NCBI RefSeq assembly: GCF_009388985.1
Contig: NZ_CP036422.1
Location: forward strand, 2,680,501-2,744,500
DNA length: 64,000 nucleotides
Reading direction: 5' to 3'
Source of the DNA: Halioglobus maricola
Lineage (GTDB): Bacteria > Pseudomonadota > Gammaproteobacteria > Pseudomonadales > Halieaceae
The notes beneath the pieces were generated by a model. The model ran no database searches. It was not told the DNA's origin and was given only the letters and a program-made list of their open reading frames with translations. Both the position numbers and the translations under genes were made by a program. Shown here one piece after another: positions 44,594 to 54,901 of the stretch; position 1 is the first letter of the stretch; each line of letters starts with the position of its first letter.

Positions 44594-47500
44594 CTAGTCG
44601 TCGCCCTGGCTCTCCCCAGAGTCGGGAGAAGCTGTGCGCAGACTGCTCTGGGCCAAGTCCAGCAGCTCTCTGTTGGCCACCGCGAACATGGCGAAGTCCG
44701 GTACGTCTGTGGCATGCAGCTCGGCGAGCATCTCCTGCCAGCGATTGAGCAGAACACTCTCCTGCTCTCCCCAACGCGTGAGACAGGTCAGTAGGTTGCG
44801 GTCTTCCGGCAGGTGATGCAGCGCACCGACTGCCAGAGTACGCTGCTGCCACTCCAGGTCTTCCAGATAGGTGTCACGGGCAAGGGCCTGCCACTCATTG
44901 CCGACTTTTGCCGCCAGAATCTGGCTACCAAACCAGTCGAGCTCGAGTTGTTCACCCATGGCATAGTAAAGACTAGCCACATTCTCCAGCGGCGCGCCGC
45001 TCTCTTTGGCAGCCTGGATAATCCCCAGTGCGGTGTAAGCAAGATGATTGCCAGACACTCTTGCCGCAATATCCTCTCGCACTCCCTGCTCGAGGTAGCT
45101 GCCCATAATCTCTTCATACTGTTCCCGGGCGCGGCCGCGCAGCATGTCCTGAAAGGAATCTCGCAGCGCATCCAGCCCGGGGCGGAACTCGTCAATCAAC
45201 GGGGTAGGTGCTAGTTCGTGCCTGCGGTTGCGCAGCAACCATCGGCTGGCACGTTTCACCAGGCGAATAAGCCGCACCATCATGTCCAACTGCACGCCAG
45301 TAGACACCTTGTGATCCATAAGCTCTATCAGTTCCCACAGTTCCCTGAGCTGGAAAACCTCCATCACTGTCGTGTACGCGCGCGCCACGTCCGCTATTGA
45401 GGCACCGGTGGCTTTGCGCAGGCGGAGAATAAAATTGAGCCCCATGCGGTTAACAATATCGTTTGCCACCTGCGTACACATGATTTCCCGGTGCAGGCGG
45501 TGGCTGAGAATTTCATCTGGGTAAGCCGCGACCAACCGCGCCGGGAATGCGGTCTTAACGGCATTGGCAAGATAGGGGTCGCGGCCAAGATCAGATGCGA
45601 TCAGTTCCTCTTTCAACACCCCTTTGCTGTAGGAGACCAGCACGGACAGCTCTGGACGTGTCAGTGGTTGGCCGGCGCTGCGTCGCTCCTGCAACTCCTC
45701 ATCGTTCGGGAGAAATTCAAGTGCCCGGTCAAGGCGTCCCATCTCCTCCATATTCTCAATGAAACGCTTGTATTCGTCGAAACGCTCATCGGCTTGCATT
45801 TCAGTCAGCGAAATCGCCTGTACCTGGCGATAGTTATTGTGCAGCACCAGATCGGAGACCTCGTCCGTCATCTCTTCCAACAGAATATTACGCTGCTTCT
45901 CGGTAAGATCCCCGCGGGCCACAACCGCGTTGAGCAGAATCTTGATGTTGACCTCGTGATCAGAACAATCGACTCCACCAGCATTATCGATAAAGTCAGT
46001 ATTTGAGCGTCCGCCTGCAAGGCTGTACTCGACGCGGCCGAGTTGGGTCATGCCCAGATTACCGCCCTCGCCCACCACGCGACAGCGGAGCTCATCGCCA
46101 TTGATCCGCAGACCATCGTTTGCCTTGTCGCCAACGTCGAGGTGCGATTCACTGCTGGCCTTCACATAAGTGCCGATCCCGCCATTCCACAATAGATCCA
46201 CCCGTGCCCTCAACAGGTAACCAATCAATTCGTTGGGAGGAAGCTGCGTGTGAGGAATGTCGAACAGATCGCGCATCTGTTCAGACACCGGAATCGACTT
46301 GGCCGAGCGCAGGAAAACACCTCCTCCAGCCGACACCAGATTTTCATCGTAATCAGACCAGGCCGAACGCGGCTGCTCAAACAGACGCTTGCGCTCGGCA
46401 TAGCTCGCACTGGTATCAGGGTCCGGGTCGATAAATATATGCATGTGGTTAAAGGCAGCCACCAGCTTGATATGCTCGGACAGCAGCATGCCATTGCCGA
46501 AAACATCACCGCCCATATCGCCTACGCCGACAACAGTGAAGTCGGTGCTCTGTATATCCAGGTCCATTTCGCGAAAGTGTCGCTGTACAGACACCCAGGC
46601 ACCTCGCGCGGTAATCCCCATTTTCTTGTGGTCATAGCCCTCGCTGCCGCCCGAGGCGAAGGCATCACCGAGCCAGAAATCGTAGTCGGCCGATAGCTGG
46701 TTGGCGATATCGGAAAACGTCGCGGTGCCCTTATCTGCAGCCACAACCAGATAGGGATCGTCCTCGTCTTTTGCCACTACATGCGGCGGCCGTATCACGT
46801 TTACGTCACCGCGGTTGTCGGTGATATCCAACAGGCCGCGGATAAACATCTTGTAGCAGGCAATCCCTTCCTGCTGCACCTCGTCACGACTCATGCGCGG
46901 ATTGAGCTGGCGGGCTACGAAGCCACCCTTGGCGCCCACCGGCACGATAACGGCATTTTTCACCTGCTGTGCTTTCACCAGGCCCAGCACTTCGGTGCGA
47001 AAATCTTCTTGTCGATCTGACCAGCGCAATCCACCGCGGGCAACCCGACCGCCGCGCAAGTGCACGCCTTCCACGCGAGGAGAGTAGACGTAGATTTCAA
47101 ACATCGGTACAGGCTGGGGAACGTCGGGTATCGCAGACGGATTCAGCTTGAATGACATATAGGGTTTGAGACTGCCATCGCGCTCCTGTTGGAAAAAGTT
47201 GGTCCGCAGAGTTGCCTTGATGGCCTTGAGGTACTGGCGAATGATTCTATCCTGACCGAGGTTTTCCACCTCATCCAGCATTTCAGAAATTCGCTGTTCA
47301 ACACTTAATTCACGCTCGCCGCGCCAGTCCTCATCGCCGTCAAACACCGGCGAGAAACGCGTCAGGAACATCTCCACAATACGGGCAGTAATGTGTAGAT
47401 GGCTCGCCATGGTCTCTGCGATGTACTCCACGCTGTACGGGAACTGCAGCTGGCGCAGATAGCGTGCGTACGCTCTGAGCATGGCAATTTCACGCCAACT

Positions 47501-49474
47501 CAAACGGGTTCCAATCAATAATCGATTGAACGAATCACTCTCAGCTTCGCCGTACCAGATACGGGCAAAAGCGTCTTCGAATTCCTCCTTGATTTCGTCC
47601 AGCTCAAAATTCTGCGACAGGCTGTAGAGCACCGTGAATTCCTGCACCCAATACAGCTCGCCACCACGAGCCCTGATCCCATAAGGGCGCTCGCTGGTGA
47701 CACGCAGCCCCAGGTTCTCCAGAATGGGCAGCACGTCCGAAAGAGGTAAGCTCTCGCCGGCGTGATAGAGCCGGAGGCGCAAAGTGGTGGTGCTGTCTTC
47801 CGCCAGCCGGTAAAGCGACAGTTCCAGCGACTTGCCACTGACCAGCGACAAAATTTTGCGTATATCTGCCACCGCCATACGCGGGTCAAAATCGTCGCGA
47901 TAGCCGGGTGGAAAACCATTGCCCAGGAGATTGGCATGGGCATTGCCAACTTCCTCGCCAAACTCTTCGACCAGGCGAATACGCAGGCGGTCTTCCCAGG
48001 CCAGAGTCGCCTGTACCAACTCCTCTTCCAATTCGACCGGATCGCAGTCAATGTCGCGAGCAGGGTTTACTCGCAACACAAAGTGACAACGGACAAGAAT
48101 AGATTCGGAGAATTGGGTGTTGAATTCCGACTCTTCGGCCTCATAGGCTCGAGTAAGAATTTCCCCCATCAACTCGCGCAGTTCCGTCGTGTAACGATCA
48201 CGCGGCACAAACACGATGCAACTGACAAATTTGCCATGTACATCGCGGCGCACAAACAAACGCGTCTGGCGGCGCTCCTGAATCCGGTTAATCGCATTCA
48301 CGGCTGTATCCAGGTCGGCAATGCTGGACTGGAACAACTCGTCTCTGGGGTACATCTCGAGCACACGCGCCAGTTCGCGGGTTTCATGTTCGGCCCAGTC
48401 TACATGTGACATTTCCATGATCGTTGCCACCTTGCGGCGCAAGATCGGTATGTACTTGGGGTTCATGGTGTAGACCGATGAGGTGTAGAGGCCAATAAAC
48501 CGGTGCTGGCCAACCACCCTGCCCTGCTCGTCAAAAACGCGCGCCTCGACATAGTCTGGGTAGGTCAGGCGATGCACCCGCGAACGTTTACGCGACTTGG
48601 AAAAACTCAGTTGGCGGCGATGCAGCTCATCTGATTTCATACTCGCAAGATCCGCCTCCAGATCAGCCACTCCCCGGGTCCCGCGCTGACGCAAGAGCCC
48701 GAGACTTCGGTCCCTGCATACGCGCACAGCAGGTGCAGCATCGCCGTATTCCACCTCCAGATACTCATAGCCCAGCATGGTCATATGCTGTTGCCGCAGC
48801 CAGATGAGAAATTCAGCGGCCTCATCCCGATAATCGGGCTCGACACAGGCACTGGCGTTGATCGCGTCTACCGCTTCACCCAGACAATCGTTCATGGCGG
48901 GGAAGTCGTCGACCACCATGCCGACTTCAGCCAGAATTTCCAGCAAGGTTTGTTTAAGCTCGTCCAGCTGCGAAGGGTCGGAGTGGCGACCGAGCTCGAA
49001 GTAAATAACGGCCTCGCTGCTGCTGTCTTCCGCCGAGGCTTCACCGGGGCTGAATATCTCCTGCAGGGCTCCTGCCGCGTCACGATGAACCGCCACATTG
49101 GTACTGGCAATAATGTGGATAGGCAGATTGCGACGATTGAGCTCTCCGCGCACGGAGGCGGTGACGAACGGGATACCACGACAGAGGATAACCAATACCG
49201 TGTTCGGGCTCTCCCAGCCGTCGCGGTGCAGCTGCGGGTTAAAAAATTCCACCTTGGGCACCGCGCCATCCCAACTGCGCGCAATCTCCAGCAGTTGGTA
49301 GAGTGAGCCGTACAGGTTCTCTACCGCCCTGCCGTGCAGGTCTTCTGCCGCGAACCGGCGGAACAGGGACGCCGCCAGGTGTTGCAGGGATTCTCGATCG
49401 ACAGTCTCGGCGCGATCTTCGATACGCTGTTGCAGAGATTCAAGCAGGGCTTTCTTGTGGTTTTCCCAGGTCAT
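44594..49474 (-). CDS. gdhB: NAD-specific glutamate dehydrogenase, large (about 180 kDa) type
   Basis: A 1626-residue NAD-dependent glutamate dehydrogenase of the L_180 class. A long N-terminal region with ACT-like domains (about 1-700) precedes the catalytic core. The core has ARGGLRWSDRQEDFRTEV and PVGAKGGFV (about 830-870) for glutamate binding, VGVGDMGGDVFGNGM for NAD binding and a long C-terminal helical domain. It deaminates glutamate to 2-oxoglutarate and ammonia. It is convergent with rmf. Single gene, no operon partner seen. Confidence 0.96.
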   Translation of the reverse strand: MTWENHKKALLESLQQRIEDRAETVDRESLQHLAASLFRRFAAEDLHGRAVENLYGSLYQLLEIARSWDGAVPKVEFFNPQLHRDGWESPNTVLVILCRGIPFVTASVRGELNRRNLPIHIIASTNVAVHRDAAGALQEIFSPGEASAEDSSSEAVIYFELGRHSDPSQLDELKQTLLEILAEVGMVVDDFPAMNDCLGEAVDAINASACVEPDYRDEAAEFLIWLRQQHMTMLGYEYLEVEYGDAAPAVRVCRDRSLGLLRQRGTRGVADLEADLASMKSDELHRRQLSFSKSRKRSRVHRLTYPDYVEARVFDEQGRVVGQHRFIGLYTSSVYTMNPKYIPILRRKVATIMEMSHVDWAEHETRELARVLEMYPRDELFQSSIADLDTAVNAINRIQERRQTRLFVRRDVHGKFVSCIVFVPRDRYTTELRELMGEILTRAYEAEESEFNTQFSESILVRCHFVLRVNPARDIDCDPVELEEELVQATLAWEDRLRIRLVEEFGEEVGNAHANLLGNGFPPGYRDDFDPRMAVADIRKILSLVSGKSLELSLYRLAEDSTTTLRLRLYHAGESLPLSDVLPILENLGLRVTSERPYGIRARGGELYWVQEFTVLYSLSQNFELDEIKEEFEDAFARIWYGEAESDSFNRLLIGTRLSWREIAMLRAYARYLRQLQFPYSVEYIAETMASHLHITARIVEMFLTRFSPVFDGDEDWRGERELSVEQRISEMLDEVENLGQDRIIRQYLKAIKATLRTNFFQQERDGSLKPYMSFKLNPSAIPDVPQPVPMFEIYVYSPRVEGVHLRGGRVARGGLRWSDRQEDFRTEVLGLVKAQQVKNAVIVPVGAKGGFVARQLNPRMSRDEVQQEGIACYKMFIRGLLDITDNRGDVNVIRPPHVVAKDEDDPYLVVAADKGTATFSDIANQLSADYDFWLGDAFASGGSEGYDHKKMGITARGAWVSVQRHFREMDLDIQSTDFTVVGVGDMGGDVFGNGMLLSEHIKLVAAFNHMHIFIDPDPDTSASYAERKRLFEQPRSAWSDYDENLVSAGGGVFLRSAKSIPVSEQMRDLFDIPHTQLPPNELIGYLLRARVDLLWNGGIGTYVKASSESHLDVGDKANDGLRINGDELRCRVVGEGGNLGMTQLGRVEYSLAGGRSNTDFIDNAGGVDCSDHEVNIKILLNAVVARGDLTEKQRNILLEEMTDEVSDLVLHNNYRQVQAISLTEMQADERFDEYKRFIENMEEMGRLDRALEFLPNDEELQERRSAGQPLTRPELSVLVSYSKGVLKEELIASDLGRDPYLANAVKTAFPARLVAAYPDEILSHRLHREIMCTQVANDIVNRMGLNFILRLRKATGASIADVARAYTTVMEVFQLRELWELIELMDHKVSTGVQLDMMVRLIRLVKRASRWLLRNRRHELAPTPLIDEFRPGLDALRDSFQDMLRGRAREQYEEIMGSYLEQGVREDIAARVSGNHLAYTALGIIQAAKESGAPLENVASLYYAMGEQLELDWFGSQILAAKVGNEWQALARDTYLEDLEWQQRTLAVGALHHLPEDRNLLTCLTRWGEQESVLLNRWQEMLAELHATDVPDFAMFAVANRELLDLAQSSLRTASPDSGESQGDD

Positions 49475-49709
49475 TGCTCAGTTTCCAGTGTCAGAGGGGG
49501 AGCCGCTTGCAATGGGCTTCCATATCTTGGAAGTCTAGACCAGAAGTGGTGAAAAAGACGTATTCGATGGAACCTTTAGAGCGGTGAAAAGTCACAGTTT
49601 GCGCACGGGATGGAACCCGCGGTTCGATGCGCTACAATGCCTGCCTCTTCGGCGCCGCGACCCAGGTCCGACAGCCCAAAAAATACTCATTCAGAAAACA
49701 GGAGCGAGC

Positions 49710-50669
49710 GTGGCTAGCGCTGATTTACGATCTCTTCAGGACTGGCTCAGCAGCCAGATTATCGGTCAACAACACCTGGTGGAACGCCTCATCATTGCCC
49801 TGCTGGCAGATGGACACCTCTTGGTAGAAGGCGCACCCGGGCTGGCCAAGACGCGGGCAGTCAAATGCCTTGCGGATGGTCTGGAAGGAGACTTCCAGCG
49901 CATCCAGTTCACGCCCGACCTGTTGCCGGGTGACGTCACCGGCACCGAGATATATCGTCCCCAGGAAGGATCTTTCCACTTCCAGCGCGGGCCCATATTT
50001 CACAATCTGGTATTGGCGGACGAAATCAACCGCGCGCCCGCAAAGGTGCAATCGGCGCTGCTTGAGGCCATGGCGGAACGCCAGGTCAGCGTGGGCTCTG
50101 AAACCTACGACTTGCCGCCGCTATTTCTGGTGATGGCCACCCAGAACCCGATCGAGCAGGAAGGCACATATCCGCTGCCGGAAGCTCAGCTCGATCGTTT
50201 CCTGCTGCATGTCAATGTGGACTACCCTGCCGCCGACGCCGAGCTCGAGATTCTGCGCCTCACCCGGCGTGAAGCCGGCCAGACCGAGGCTGCCAGCGCT
50301 CCGCCGGAACTGTCCCAGCAAAGTATTTTCCAGGCGCGCGAAGAACTTCTGGCACTGCACATGGCTGAGACGGTCGAGCAATATATCGTGCAGCTGGTGA
50401 TTGCATCCCGCAATCCCGGCAACTACAGCGAGGAACTGGCTGCCTGGATAGCCTACGGCGGCAGCCCCAGGGCAACCATCGCCCTGGACCGCTGTGCCCG
50501 TGCCCACGCCTGGTTGGCCGGCCGCGATTTTGTCGGCCCCGACGACGTCCAGGCCATCGCCGGTGACGTTCTGCGCCACCGCCTGATCCTGACGTTTGAA
50601 GCCGAAGCAAATGGCGTGACCCCGGACCAGGTGATCCGCGAACTACTGACACTGGTGCCCGTGGCTTGA
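49710..50669 (+). CDS. MoxR-family AAA+ ATPase
   Basis: A 319-residue AAA+ ATPase. The start is GTG 49710 (VASADLRS) with AGGAG 6 nt upstream; a longer ATG at 49584 is not needed. Walker A is GAPGLAKT (about 42-49), Walker B LVLADEINRA (about 107-116), and sensor regions follow ATQNPIEQEG. The C-terminal lid domain is present. MoxR proteins act as chaperones or maturation factors for VWA-domain partners; the next genes encode DUF58 and VWA proteins. The TTG start of the DUF58 gene overlaps its stop. Confidence 0.93.
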   Translation: MASADLRSLQDWLSSQIIGQQHLVERLIIALLADGHLLVEGAPGLAKTRAVKCLADGLEGDFQRIQFTPDLLPGDVTGTEIYRPQEGSFHFQRGPIFHNLVLADEINRAPAKVQSALLEAMAERQVSVGSETYDLPPLFLVMATQNPIEQEGTYPLPEAQLDRFLLHVNVDYPAADAELEILRLTRREAGQTEAASAPPELSQQSIFQAREELLALHMAETVEQYIVQLVIASRNPGNYSEELAAWIAYGGSPRATIALDRCARAHAWLAGRDFVGPDDVQAIAGDVLRHRLILTFEAEANGVTPDQVIRELLTLVPVA

Positions 50670-51610
50670 GCCAGCTGGGTGACATCACCGGCAAGGCCCG
50701 CGGCAGCTATGCCGATCTGGAGCAGTTGATTGCGCTGCGCTTCCCCGCACGCCAGTTACAACTGCTGCGCCGCAACCGCGCGCTGAGCGCCCTCGCCGGC
50801 GCCAACAAATCCAATTTCCGTGGCCGTGGCATCGACTTCGAAGAAGTCCGCCGCTACCAGGCCGGCGATGACATTCGCAACATCGACTGGCGCGTCACCG
50901 CCCGCACTGGCGCCGCCCACACCAAAATGTTCCGCGAGGAGCGCGAACGTCCCGTGATGCTACTGGTAGACCAACGCCAGGGCATGTTCTTTGGTTCACG
51001 CAACTGTTTCAAATCCGTACTGGCAGCGCACATATCCGCGCTGCTCACCTGGGCCGCACTGGAAGGCGGCGACAAGGTGGGAGGCCTCGTCTTTAATCGG
51101 CAGGGCCACCGCGAAATTCGGCCCCGACGCAGCCGGCGCACCGCGCTCGCCCTGCTCTCGGAAATTTGTAGCTACAACGCTAGCCTGCCCGTCCCGCCAG
51201 GCGAAGACGGCGCGACCCTGAGCGACACTCTGGCCAACTTGCGCCGGGTAACACGCCCCGGCAGCAACGTCTTTTTGATCAGTGATTTCCAGGGTATCGA
51301 AGACGAGCAGGCACGTGACCATCTGTTCCAGCTCGCCCAGCACACCCAGATTTCCGCCATCGTCTGTAGCGACCCGCTGGAGGCGAAATTACCGCGCGGC
51401 GGACGCTATGCGGTCACTGACGGCGAGCATCGCAGCGAACTCAACACCGCAGACCGGCATCTGCGCAAGGCCTACCGTGAAGCCTATGCCAAGCGGCAGG
51501 AGACTCTGGAAGACATCATGCAGCGGCTCGGTATCCCACTGATCGGGGCGAGCACCAGCGAATCTCCTTTCAGTGTGTTGCAAACCTACTTCGGCGAGGC
51601 GAGGGTGTGA
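50666..51610 (+). CDS. DUF58 domain protein
   Basis: A 314-residue protein with the DUF58 core RGRGIDFEEVRRYQAGDDIRNIDWRVTARTG, here spanning about residues 52-82. A VWA-like region (MLLVDQRQGM) follows. It starts at TTG overlapping the moxR stop as TTGA. DUF58 proteins are constant partners of MoxR ATPases and Bat proteins. The GTG of the next gene overlaps its stop as GTGA. Confidence 0.92.
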   Translation: MSQLGDITGKARGSYADLEQLIALRFPARQLQLLRRNRALSALAGANKSNFRGRGIDFEEVRRYQAGDDIRNIDWRVTARTGAAHTKMFREERERPVMLLVDQRQGMFFGSRNCFKSVLAAHISALLTWAALEGGDKVGGLVFNRQGHREIRPRRSRRTALALLSEICSYNASLPVPPGEDGATLSDTLANLRRVTRPGSNVFLISDFQGIEDEQARDHLFQLAQHTQISAIVCSDPLEAKLPRGGRYAVTDGEHRSELNTADRHLRKAYREAYAKRQETLEDIMQRLGIPLIGASTSESPFSVLQTYFGEARV

Positions 51611-52083
51611 ACCCAAACGATCCACTCGCCGCACTCAATCCGCTGCGTGAGCCAGCGCCCATCAGCGCCTGGCCGTATGCCCCCGGGTGGTGGCTGCTCG
51701 CGGTGTTGCTGCTGACGGGCATCGCTGCTCTGCTCTGGGTGCTGGTGCAACGACGGCGCCGTAACTTGTATCGACGTCAGGGCCTCGCGGCACTGGCAGT
51801 GATAGAGCAGCGCTACGCCCAGATGAATGACCCGCTCACCTGTGTCTCTGACGTTAACCGGGTGCTCAAAACTGTCGCCCTGCACGCCTATCCCGATGAA
51901 AATGTGGCCGCGCTCCACGGCTACGAATGGGTGACGTTTCTCGAGACGAGAGCGGCCCGGGCTGTGACCTTTGATCCCGCATTCGCAGACTTCCACTATC
52001 GCAAACCCGGAACGGATTTTTCCGCGGACGCCTTGCTGCAACAGGCACAGACCTGGATTGCCCACCACAAGGTGAGTGCATGA
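51607..52083 (+). CDS. DUF4381 membrane protein
   Basis: A 158-residue protein with one membrane helix (about 27-45, WWLLAVLLLTGIAALLW), a basic RRRRN stop-transfer stretch and a cytoplasmic tail. It matches DUF4381 proteins found in MoxR-Bat operons, function unknown. It starts at GTG 51607 and overlaps the batA start as ATGA. Confidence 0.85.
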   Translation: MNPNDPLAALNPLREPAPISAWPYAPGWWLLAVLLLTGIAALLWVLVQRRRRNLYRRQGLAALAVIEQRYAQMNDPLTCVSDVNRVLKTVALHAYPDENVAALHGYEWVTFLETRAARAVTFDPAFADFHYRKPGTDFSADALLQQAQTWIAHHKVSA

Positions 52084-53114
52084 TAGAACTCCTGTGGCCA
52101 TGGTTACTACTGCTCGCGCCGCTACCGCTGCTGGTGCGTGCACTCCTGCCCCCTGCCAGCGGCCAGGAACCCGCGCTCAGGGCGCCCTTTTTCAGTAGCT
52201 GGGAAGCTCTCAGTAAAGGCAGTGGCAAACGTCGCGGTGGCCCCGGCGCTATAACGCTGGTACTGGTGTGGCTTATCTGGGCGTTGTTATTGTTGGCGGC
52301 GTCCCGCCCGATGTGGATCGGAGACGCTATCGAGTTACCCAATAGCGGCCGCGACCTGATGATGGCCGTCGACATTTCCGGCTCCATGGAGACTGACGAC
52401 ATGGAAGTCAGCGGCAACCGTGTTTCTCGCTGGGAAGCCGTGCGCCAACTCGGCGCCAACTTTATCGACCAGCGCCGCGGCGATCGCCTGGGCCTCATTC
52501 TGTTCGGCAGCAACGCCTACGTGCAATCCCCACTGAGCTTCGATGGCGCGACCGTGAAACGCTTCTTGTTGGAGGCGCGAATAGGCTTCGCCGGCCAGGA
52601 AACCGCGATCGGCGACGCCATTGGCCTGGCGGTAAAACGGCTGAAAGAGCGTCCGGCCGAAAACCGGGTCCTCATTCTGCTCAGCGATGGCGAGGACACT
52701 GCCAGCTCAGTCCAGCCTCTGCAGGCCGCCAGACTCGCAGCCGATCTCGGCATCCGTATCTATACCATCGGTATTGGCGCCGACAAGATGACGGTGCCCG
52801 GTCTGTTCGGTTCCAGTTTCGGGTCTCGCCAGGTCAACCCCTCTCGTGGCCTTGATGAGGCCACGTTGGGGGAAATCGCCCAACTCACCGGCGGCCGCTA
52901 TTTCCGCGCCCGCAATCCAGCGGACCTCGCCAATATTTATGCCGCGGTCGATGAGCTGGAACCCATAGAAGTTGAGAGCGCAAGCTACCGGCCACGCCAG
53001 GCGCTGGCCTATCTTCCACTGGGAGCAGCGCTCGCACTCAGTTTCTTGCTGGCCCTCACACGGGTATGGCGCCACTTCGGCTGGCGCAGCCATCCATTGG
53101 AGGAATCTGCGTGA
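52080..53114 (+). CDS. batA: BatA, VWA-domain membrane protein
   Basis: A 344-residue protein with N-terminal membrane helices (about 1-22 and 56-75). A VWA domain follows with the MIDAS motif DISGSM (about 97-102) and a downstream LSDGEDT. A C-terminal helix (about 308-325) places the VWA domain in the periplasm. BatA proteins belong to Bacteroides aerotolerance-type clusters. The next start, GTG 53111, overlaps its stop. Confidence 0.92.
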   Translation: MIELLWPWLLLLAPLPLLVRALLPPASGQEPALRAPFFSSWEALSKGSGKRRGGPGAITLVLVWLIWALLLLAASRPMWIGDAIELPNSGRDLMMAVDISGSMETDDMEVSGNRVSRWEAVRQLGANFIDQRRGDRLGLILFGSNAYVQSPLSFDGATVKRFLLEARIGFAGQETAIGDAIGLAVKRLKERPAENRVLILLSDGEDTASSVQPLQAARLAADLGIRIYTIGIGADKMTVPGLFGSSFGSRQVNPSRGLDEATLGEIAQLTGGRYFRARNPADLANIYAAVDELEPIEVESASYRPRQALAYLPLGAALALSFLLALTRVWRHFGWRSHPLEESA

Positions 53115-54901
53115 GCTTCCACCTGATGCGCCCCGAATGGCTGTGGGCCCTGGCGCCCGCAGTTCTGCTCGCTCTGGCGCTCTGGCGCCGCAGCCGCAAC
53201 GCCGGCAACTGGGAAAGTGTTATCGCCCCTGAGCTGCTCGAGTCACTGCTCGACGGGAAAGCTACGAGTGCCAAACGCAATCCGGCACCAGCAGTTCTCG
53301 CCGTCTGGCTGATCGCAGTCTTCGCCGCTGCCGGCCCCAGCTGGGAGAAAATCCCGCAGCCCGTGCACCAGACCGAAGACGCCCTGGTGGTCGCGCTGGA
53401 CCTGAGCTATTCCATGATCGCCGCAGATCTGGAACCCTCGCGGATCGATCGCGCTCGACAGAAACTGCTCGACCTGCTGGCGCGACGCAAAGAGGGCCAG
53501 ACCGGCTTGATTGCCTATGCAGGCGACCCGCATATCGTCACCCCGCTCACCGACGACACGCCTACTATTGCCAATCTGTTACCCGCGCTCCACCCCGAGA
53601 TCATGCCACTACCCGGCAGCGATCCAGCTGCGGCGCTGGGCGAAGCTGTATCGCTGCTGCACTCCGCCGGCATCCGCGACGGCAAGGTCTTGCTGGTGAC
53701 CGACAGCATCACTGCGCGTGACCAGCGCGCCATCGAGGACGTCCTTGAAGGCAGTGGCGCCAGCCTTGCCATCATGGGTGTGGGCACCGCCACCGGAGCG
53801 CCACTGCCCCTCCCCCGCGGCGGTTTCCTCAAGGACAGCAGTGGCGGCATTGTCATGCCTGGTCTTGAAGAAACCAACCTGCGCGCAGTGGCTGCCGCTA
53901 CGGGTGGTCGCTATATGCGCATGCAGATTGACGACGGCGACCTGGACTATCTGCTGGCGGAAAACGAACTGAACCTCGCCACCCGAACAGCCGAGCTCGG
54001 CCGCACGGCAGACGCATGGGAAGACCAGGGCTACTGGCTTGTCGCAATGCTGTTGCTACCGGCGCTCGCGCTGTTTCGTCGGGGCTGGCTGCTCGGGCTT
54101 GCCCCACTGATCTTCCTGCCGGCCACGCCTGATGCCCATGCTGCTTTATGGGATGATCTCTGGCTCACTCGCGATCAACAGGGCCAGCGCGCACTGCAGG
54201 CTGAAGACCCTGAAGCAGCCTCCCGCTTGTTCGAAAATAAAGACTGGGCTGGCACTGCGGCTTATCGCAATAGCGACTACGAGCGCGCTGCGCAGGATTT
54301 TGCCAATGGCGACAGTGCGGATGCCTGGTACAACCGGGGTAATGCCCTGGCGCGCGCCGGCCAGCTCGAAGAAGCGGCATCGGCCTATCGTGAATCTCTC
54401 GCTCGCAACCCTGAGGCTGAGGACGCCCAGCAGAACCTCGATCTCGTAGAGCAGCTACAACAACAGCAAGAGCAGGAGCAACAGCAACAGGAACAGCAGT
54501 CCGGTGAAGATGGCGAACAAGACGACGCCAACCAGGATGCGCAGCAGGACTCACAGCAAGACCAGGGCGAGCAGCAGGAAGGCGAGCAACAACAGGGCGA
54601 ATCACAGGACAGCGAAGGCAGCGAGGGCGAACCGCAGGAGCCCGCTGAACAGAACGAGCAAGCAGGCGAGCCGCAAGAGGGAGAGCAGCAAGAACAGCAG
54701 CCCGCTGAACCCGGCGACGAATTGATGGATATGGCGCAAGAGGCCGCCACCGACGACAACCTCGAACGCGACCAGGCCATGGAACAGTGGTTGCGGCGCG
54801 TTCCCGACGATCCCTCGGGCTTGTTGCGGGAAAAATTCAGGTACGAGAGCCGTAAGCGGCAGCAGCAAGGACAAGACAACGACAATGAAACGTACTGGTA
54901 A
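53111..54901 (+). CDS. batB: BatB-like VWA/TPR protein with long Gln/Glu-rich region
   Basis: A 596-residue fusion. Two membrane helices near the N-terminus (about 8-25 and 57-75) precede a VWA domain with a MIDAS-like DLSYSM (about 95-100). Further helices near 300-340 follow, then TPR repeats (about 360-440; DAWYNRGNALARAGQLEEAA). About 90 residues rich in Gln, Glu and Asp follow (about 448-540), before a short basic C-terminus. This combines the roles of BatB and BatC. The start is GTG 53111. Confidence 0.9.
   Translation: MSFHLMRPEWLWALAPAVLLALALWRRSRNAGNWESVIAPELLESLLDGKATSAKRNPAPAVLAVWLIAVFAAAGPSWEKIPQPVHQTEDALVVALDLSYSMIAADLEPSRIDRARQKLLDLLARRKEGQTGLIAYAGDPHIVTPLTDDTPTIANLLPALHPEIMPLPGSDPAAALGEAVSLLHSAGIRDGKVLLVTDSITARDQRAIEDVLEGSGASLAIMGVGTATGAPLPLPRGGFLKDSSGGIVMPGLEETNLRAVAAATGGRYMRMQIDDGDLDYLLAENELNLATRTAELGRTADAWEDQGYWLVAMLLLPALALFRRGWLLGLAPLIFLPATPDAHAALWDDLWLTRDQQGQRALQAEDPEAASRLFENKDWAGTAAYRNSDYERAAQDFANGDSADAWYNRGNALARAGQLEEAASAYRESLARNPEAEDAQQNLDLVEQLQQQQEQEQQQQEQQSGEDGEQDDANQDAQQDSQQDQGEQQEGEQQQGESQDSEGSEGEPQEPAEQNEQAGEPQEGEQQEQQPAEPGDELMDMAQEAATDDNLERDQAMEQWLRRVPDDPSGLLREKFRYESRKRQQQGQDNDNETYW

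Noticed and set aside
45394..48409. Long plus- and minus-strand frames inside the glutamate dehydrogenase gene
   Set aside because: They are out-of-frame shadows of a 1626-codon gene with continuous homology.
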